Source of the DNA: Undaria pinnatifida
Lineage: Eukaryota; Sar; Phaeophyceae; Laminariales; Alariaceae
DNA length: 64,000 nt
Direction: 5' to 3'
Assembly: GCA_012845835.1 (NCBI GenBank)
Contig: JABAKD010000019.1
Span: 5,999,494 to 6,063,493 of the forward strand
Position numbers and translations under genes: made by a program. A model generated the notes under the pieces. It searched no databases and was not told where the DNA came from. It worked only from the letters and a program-made list of their open reading frames with translations. Of this stretch, positions 60,101 to 64,000 are shown one piece after another (position 1 is the first letter of the stretch; each line of letters opens with the position of its first letter).

Positions 60101-63100
60101 TCTTCGCAATGGCTCATAGAAGACGCGTGCAAAATTTCACGGTCTGAATCGAAAAAACGCCGAGCAATAAATTTGTTTTTTTCAATGCGAACCAGCCTGT
60201 AGCGTCGTTACCCACCCCTCTTGATTCGCGCCTGGTGCAAGCAATGCCTTCCTGGTCGGTGAGAACCCGCAGACCGAGCTCTGGAGTGGTAGTTTTTATA
60301 CTATCTTTGGATTTTTTTCCTTTGTTTGTGCTATTCGCCAGAATTAGAACTGTAGCCACAATCCACTCCGTGTTTTTATGAGTTTTGTTTCTCTGTGGCC
60401 ACAGCAGCAATGGTCGGTACCACAGGCCGTATCAGTATACCACCGGCGATGGACCTTCCCGTCCATCTCTCAAGAGGTACTAGAAACGGCGTGCTCCGTT
60501 CCGGTATGGTAGGGATGTGAGGGTCTATGATCGTGCGCACTACGGCCGTGCATGATACGATGACTTTTCCCTTGATGATTAAAACGGGAAGGGGATAAGA
60601 TGAGCGAAACGTTTTTAGGTAACATATGGAAAAAAACGTATGGAGCGCCTCCATGGTGGAGGTGTCTCCGTCAGGAGTAAAAACAGTGCTCCGTCTCGAA
60701 AGGGATGCGTGGTCAATGGTCAGATGACTTTAAGGGAATAAAAAACGAGTACCCCACCCCCAAGTTTGTTCGAAGCTGCCATCCGATATGCAAGAAGATA
60801 CGCGCAAGGTGCGAATGTCCGCCTGCCTCTCAAACATATTCTTAGTAGGATGCAGGTCACCCTTGATGCGACTCGCGGAACACCTCACGGCGCTTCGCGC
60901 TTGGTGCAAGCAATGCCTGCCTCCTGGTTGGTGAAAACCCGACGTGCCCCGTCCCGACATTGTAGCGATGCGAGGGTATATACCCTATGGTCATACCACT
61001 ACGGCTATGCATGAAATGAGTACCCCCCCCCCCCCCCTCCCCCCCCCCCGCCTCTGCCCCCCCCTCGACGATCCGATGGCGCAGGCTTCGGGTATGGGAG
61101 CAGCGGGCGCGGCTAGAGAAACAGCGAGGGAGATAGTGGCCCGTACCGTAAGAGAGAAGGGGGTGAGGGGGCTATACTGCGGGTACTGGGCGACGCTGTC
61201 GAGGAATGTTCCGAGCGCCATTATCCGGTTCTCCTTGTACGAGGAGATCAAGCTGTGAGTGACAAGATTGATAGATTGATAGTTGAAGTGGTGAGCTAAA
61301 GCTTTATTTTTCCCCATCCGCCGGAGGATTAAAAAGAAGAAAAAAAAAAGATAGGTTGATAAATAGGCAGATATATACCCGTTCTGCTGCTGCATTTGTT
61401 TGTAGATTGATTGCGATTGTTTCGTTGTGATGTCGTTGTGATGCAGCTGAGAACGATGTCGTTGTGATGCAGCTGAGAACGATGTCGTTGTGATGATGGT
61501 GTAACCATCGCCCGGTTCTCTCTGCGAGATTTGGCCGAGGGTGTAGAATGTATGATGTATTGATAGATGGATAGCCGTTCTCGTATTCCCCTGTTGCTGC
61601 TGCATTTTAATTTTAGTGCGAATGGTAGCGTTGCGATAGAGTGATTGATATATGCGGTTCGCCTTTTGCGTTGATTGTAGTTGCGATGATGTATTTGCGA
61701 TGAATGCAGTTGTGATGTGGTGGTGCATGTGCGAATCATTGTCGGTGTGATGTTGTTACCATCATCCGGCTCTCCTTGTACTGGGAGAGTAACTGTGATT
61801 GTGGAATGTGCAGTAGATTGATTGACACGAGCTGTTCTGCTGCTCTGCGTTTACATTTTCATTGCGTGGCTGTCGTTAGGATAGAGTGATCGATAGATGC
61901 CGTTCGGCTTCCGCGTTTTACAGGTCCGTTTCGATGTTGTCGTTGCGAAGAATGTCGTTGTGAAGCGAGTGTAGTCGCCCACCTTGTGCATACGAGGAGA
62001 TCAAACAGTGCATATGTGTGATTGGTACAACGCCCGCTCTTCTGCTGTAGTTTGTACTTTTTCATTGTGATAAATGCCCTGGTAATCTCGTTGGCGTAAT
62101 GCCGTCGTAATTTTGTTTGTGATGATGCAGTTGTAATTTTAATATGACGATGGCGTCGTAATGTCATGGCGACGACGCTGTTGTAATTTCTTTGTGACGA
62201 TCCCGCTGTGATGATGCGGTTGTAGATCCGTTGAAGTCCGAATCTGATTATAGTGCCGTTGTGATTCCGTTGTGGTGTCCTTGTGATGCCACTGCAGTTG
62301 CGTCGTGAATATGTTGCCATTCCGTTGTTGTGTTACCGTTGTAATTTTATGTCGTTATAACCCACCTAGGATTTCACGGTGATAACGTCCTTGAAAACAC
62401 ATTTTTGGTTTACCCTTGTTACAAACGCCAGGTACCAAAGGCGGTTCGGTTCTAGTTCGGGTGTACTTCCGCTTTGAGTTCCGCTCTAGTTGCGTTCTGA
62501 TGCCGTTCTATTTCCATGTTGATTCGGTTGTTTATCCAGAATAGTAATCCCGTTGTAACTCCATTGCAATAACGTTGTATTTCCGCAGGATTTCAAACGA
62601 TAGTGATCACGACGACAACGATAATCGTGACCATGACGTTGACGATCATGCCGGTGACGATGATCATGATCATGACAATGATGATGAATGACGTCATTTA
62701 CCCATCCGTGTATCGTCTACAGTACGGTGCCCAGCTTAAGAGCGTCCGCAATCACAGACAACGCCTTCACAACTGGAAACCCGTTTTGGGGGACAAAATT
62801 ACTTGAAGATAGTATTGGGAGAGTTTTTGGTGGCCATACGCGCGATCAAATTGGCTTGTCGCGTCTTGTGAAACCTATGCCAATACCTGCATGAGGCCCC
62901 ACTTGAGATCAGAGCGGTGCGGAGGTAAGAGCTGTGCTACTTGCCTGTCCTTGGCAAAGATCGGTTGCCGGTCTAATTTTGTCCCGTCAAGGCCTCGTTA
63001 GACGTAATATGCCGGTTAGTATGAAGCGGTCCTTGACGCTTGTCCGCCAATAGTCAAGGGTGCCGTCAACCGGTATCTTCGGTTCCTGGGGGCGCTTAAT

Positions 63101-63331
63101 CCCTTTAAAGCCCCCAAATTTATCCCTATACTAAATCCAAGTAAGTTTGTCCCCAAAAAAAGGTTTCCAGTTGCAAAGGCGTTAAGCCGGGTACCCCACT
63201 GTACTTTTCTTCTCAGGTTTATGGGTCCGTTGCGGCTCGCGTCCGCCCCCCCAGCCTACCTCCTTGCGGGAGCATTGGCAGGCGCCTGCGCCAGCGGCCT
63301 GACCACGCCCTTCGACGTGCTAAAGACAAGG
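49346..63331 (+). CDS. mitochondrial carrier family (SLC25) protein, 3' end beyond window
   Basis: Exons: 49346-49807 (tentative), 53132-53213, 53836-53929, 54526-54934, 61085-61254 and 63217-63331, with GT-AG sites and matching phases 0,1,2,0,2; 444 residues are visible and the gene runs off the right edge. Carriers exchange metabolites across the mitochondrial inner membrane through three two-helix repeats. All three signature motifs are present: FPIDTAKT, VPKEYVKQ and TPFDVLKTR (P-x-[D/E]-x-x-K). The even helices show YTGIPTAVLGAMPSSALYF and GYWATLSRNVPSAIIRFSLY; helix 6 is outside. The VP-x-E-x-VKQ second motif recalls S-adenosylmethionine carriers, but the substrate is not certain. A Gly/Arg insert of about 50 residues (54685-54828) lies between helices 2 and 3. 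Exon 1 supplies an N-terminal extension of 154 residues ending DDLHKRFPKIPRIGRPAFL; it is chosen because its donor is phase 0, but its frame is doubtful because all three forward frames are open over 49321-49725. Confidence 0.88.
49808..53131 (+). other. carrier intron 1 (3.3 kb)
   Basis: Contents noted: CCCGGCC/GGTACCCGG blocks at 50505-50600 and 51395-51530; a poly-A retroposon copy at 51961-52060, with a possible longer body from about 51560; two stretches rich in GGCAAG and AACTTGCCA words (50215-50355 and 52255-52410), which look related; and a CAAT/CAAC simple sequence at 52930-53080 before the exon 2 acceptor. No other gene is recognised. Confidence 0.5.
51961..52060 (+). mobile_element. 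poly-A retroposon, copy 2
   Basis: It repeats AGTTAAATCGACACACGACG through CATCCGCCGGAGGAT and a tail of about 17 A. Its 5' boundary probably lies further left: GATGCCT follows the tail and also occurs at about 51631, which would make an element of about 430 bp, but a 7-bp match is weak evidence. Confidence 0.7.
53214..54525 (+). other. carrier introns 2 and 3
   Basis: Intron 2 (53214-53835) has a C-run just after its donor and GATC-rich repeat DNA (53385-53600). Intron 3 (53930-54525) ends in a pyrimidine block: CCCACCTCC-type DNA from 54215 and almost pure C from 54449 to the acceptor. A TGCAGTGAGTCG word at 54172 looks like a decayed donor or acceptor but reads into nothing. Confidence 0.55.
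54960..55120. repeat. minisatellite after the carrier exon 4 donor
   Basis: (ACTGG)n at 54956-54980 is followed by about five 28-bp units with GGGCAGCAG, TATTGCGG and AACTGG. It starts 20 bp after the donor. A faint likeness to the donor region (CAGACCTTGCAGG...ACTGGG) is noted but not convincing. Confidence 0.6.
55121..57018 (+). other. carrier intron 4, left part
   Basis: No gene is recognised. A CCCTAACCC motif lies at 55628-55639, GTGCGGT-family tandem repeats (AAAGTGGGACCCCGCACT) at 56195-56405, and a GTTGGTGTTG microsatellite at 56560-56710. At 56750-57018 there are repeat fragments also seen at 58060-58480. Confidence 0.5.
57019..57240. repeat. (GTT)n and (CTTGTT)n microsatellite
   Basis: An almost uninterrupted GTT run of about 100 bp passes into TTCTTGTTCTTGGTCTTGG repeats. 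Poly-Leu, poly-Val and poly-Asn frames across it are artefacts. It lies in carrier intron 4. Confidence 0.9.
57640..57735. repeat. 50-bp perfect tandem duplication
   Basis: GAATGATCGCATCACGTAGT and the following 29 bases through GCACCCACGAG occur twice in tandem without difference. The lack of divergence indicates a recent event. Confidence 0.85.
57880..58300 (+). repeat. Rep-C: dispersed repeat ending in a C-run, two copies
   Basis: Two copies (57880-58055 and 58130-58285) share ACGGCGCTTCGCGCTTG, GCAAGCAATG, GACGTGGTCCGTCCC, CGACTACGG and a right end GAGTACACCCCC. Another full copy is at 60860-61030, with fragments at 60228-60260, 60498-60555 and 40118-40178. The copies at 61030 and 40178 stand directly before exon acceptors of two different genes. 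Confidence 0.8.
58430..58930 (+). mobile_element. tRNA-related SINE-like repeat, tandem copies 2a and 2b
   Basis: Each unit has TATCCCCAGGAAA(C/T)GGAACC, a CCCG-TATCC block, GGTTAACC(A/C)TTT, ACGGA(T/C)...ACCTT and, in the first, ATGGCGTCGTCGACAGAC, then TCTTGGGTTCGAAGCTCACC as a degraded T-arm. It matches copy 1 at 47985-48275 in order along most of its length. Confidence 0.6.
58931..60859 (+). other. carrier intron 4, middle
   Basis: It contains the CCGTGGTCA family copy (59325-59455, also at 24250) and Rep-C fragments (60228-60260, 60498-60555). A sequence like that at 55250-55500 (GCGTGCTACGATAGA, GCTCC/GCTGCCTTA-CCCAAAATCRTCG) appears at 58935-59030. No gene is recognised. Confidence 0.5.
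60860..61084 (+). repeat. Rep-C copy abutting the carrier exon 5 acceptor
   Basis: Rep-C runs to GAGTACCCCC at about 61027, then continues as an almost pure C tract to 61068, followed by the acceptor GATGGCGCAG at 61075-61084. The C tract serves as the polypyrimidine tract of this exon. Confidence 0.75.
61230..62015 (+). repeat. decayed copies of the carrier exon 5 end in intron 5
   Basis: The exon end and donor (ATTATCCGGTTCTCCTTGTA, GAGGAGATCAAGCT-GTGAGT) recur in degraded form at about 61500 (ACCATCGCCCGGTTCTC), 61755 (ACCATCATCCGGCTCTCC) and 61980 (ACCTTGTGCATACGAGGAGA, TCAAACAGTG). The spacing is about 230-285 bp and the flanks (TGATTGATAGA, CTGCTGCTGCATTT) are shared, so whole boundary-spanning units were duplicated. 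Donor GT is lost or altered in the copies. Confidence 0.85.
61288..61349 (+). mobile_element. poly-A retroposon, copy 3 (62 bp)
   Basis: It starts GTGGTGAGCTAAAGCTTT and ends CATCCGCCGGAGGATT plus an A-rich tail. Flanks GATAGTTGA (61278) and GATAGGTTGA (61350) resemble an imperfect target duplication. It inserted 33 bp after the carrier exon 5 donor. Confidence 0.75.
62016..63216 (+). other. carrier intron 5, right part
   Basis: Degenerate GTCGTTGTGATG-type tandem words fill 61400-62340. GATGATCATGATCATG simple sequence lies at 62600-62690. A repeat with GGGGGACAAAATTACTTG (62755-62840, plus) recurs inverted at 63085-63185, 63530-63600 and 63830-63900. No gene is recognised. Confidence 0.55.
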
Positions 63332-64000
63332 GTAAGTCGTGCTTTAAGACAAGGGTAAGACGTGTTTAAGATCAGGGTAAGACGTGTTTAAAATCAGGGT
63401 AAGACGTGTTTAAGATCAGGGTAAGACGTGTTTAAGATCAGGGTAAGACGTGTTTAAGACCGGGTAAGACGTGTTTAAGACCAGGGTAAGGCGTGGTCAT
63501 GACAAGGGTAAAACCTGTTTTACCCTTTCACTACAAGAAAAGAATCCCCTACCAATTCCAGGTATATGGTCCCCAAAAATGTGGACGCAGGTTGAAAGGG
63601 GATAAGACAAGGGTAAGGCGTGCTTAAGACAGGGGTTAATCGTGCTTAGGACTTCGGGTAAAACTGTGTTTAGGGCACGAGTAAGACGTGCTTACGACAA
63701 GGGCAAGGGGTGCTTGAAACAACGGTGAATGTGAGACAAGGGCAATTCGTGCGTAAGACAACCTGTAAGACTGTGTTAAGGACAAGGGTAACCCGTGTTT
63801 GATGTATTAAACCGTGCTTAACCTTTTTAGAGCCATAAACCCCTCCCTATACCAATCCCAGACCCCCCCCCCAAAAAACACGGGTTTCCGGTTGTGAATG
63901 GAGTAAGGCAAGGGTAAGTCGTGCATAAAGACAAGGGTAAGGGTGGCCTGCTTTACAGACCGCGAGCGAGGAAGTCGACGGGGAGTCAGGGCGGGGTTTA
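63332..64000 (+). repeat. array of splice-donor copies after carrier exon 6
   Basis: The boundary AAAGACAAGG-GTAAGTCGTG is followed by about 19 variants of a 21-24-bp unit (AAGACAAGGGTAAGACGTGT), continuing to about 63950 with two interruptions by the inverted GGGGACAAA repeat. Most keep GGGTAAG, a strong donor. The unit includes the last bases of the exon, so the array arose from the exon-intron boundary. The next carrier exon lies beyond the window. Confidence 0.9.

Overview
This is a gene-poor, intron-rich eukaryotic window. It holds three multi-exon protein genes on the plus strand, one decayed Ty3/gypsy-type retrotransposon on the minus strand, and many dispersed and tandem repeats. Long GT-AG introns, alanine-, serine- and glycine-rich proteins, CAG/GTT microsatellites, C-runs ahead of splice acceptors and TTAGGG-type motifs fit a photosynthetic stramenopile. 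A brown alga is my best guess, but that is an inference; no rRNA or organelle marker is present to settle it. Layout: 1-5548 is intergenic repeat (a TACCTAA/TACCCGGGTA field, GC-rich CCCGGCC blocks, AGTGCCGG/GTGCGGT hairpin repeats). 5549-13143 is a five-exon gene for a 1,625-residue protein with three WW domains, built like formin-binding protein 4 (FNBP4). 14997-23519 is a composite block of mobile DNA bounded by a 21-bp inverted repeat. It contains LTR-like fragments, a large inverted repeat, a small retroposon with a target duplication, an 84-bp tandem array, and the remains of a chromodomain Ty3 element whose polyprotein begins with part of a NADAR (YbiA-like) domain. 23520-34848 is repeat-littered intergenic DNA. 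34849-40347 is a five-exon ubiquitin-conjugating enzyme (E2, 148 aa, catalytic Cys85). 40348-49300 is intergenic and dense in tandem and segmental duplications, poly-G runs and a tRNA-related dispersed repeat. From about 49346 to past the right edge is a mitochondrial carrier (SLC25) gene with six visible exons and introns up to 6.1 kb. Exon coordinates come from GT-AG sites whose phases agree. Every junction in the WW gene (phases 1,2,2,2), the E2 (0,0,0,0) and the carrier (0,1,2,0,2) keeps the frame. The three genes share no pathway: the WW protein is probably nuclear and linked to splicing or proline-rich ligands, the E2 acts in ubiquitin transfer, and the carrier sits in the mitochondrial inner membrane. 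The most unusual pattern is that several exon-intron boundaries have been tandemly copied into the neighbouring intron. About 19 copies of a splice-donor motif follow carrier exon 6. Three decayed copies of the end of carrier exon 5 lie downstream of it. Three decayed copies of the start of E2 exon 4, and one of the start of E2 exon 5, lie upstream of those exons. The WW gene's stop-codon region is also duplicated. Together these give arrays of decoy splice sites and pseudo-exons and may record how exons grow, shift or are lost here.
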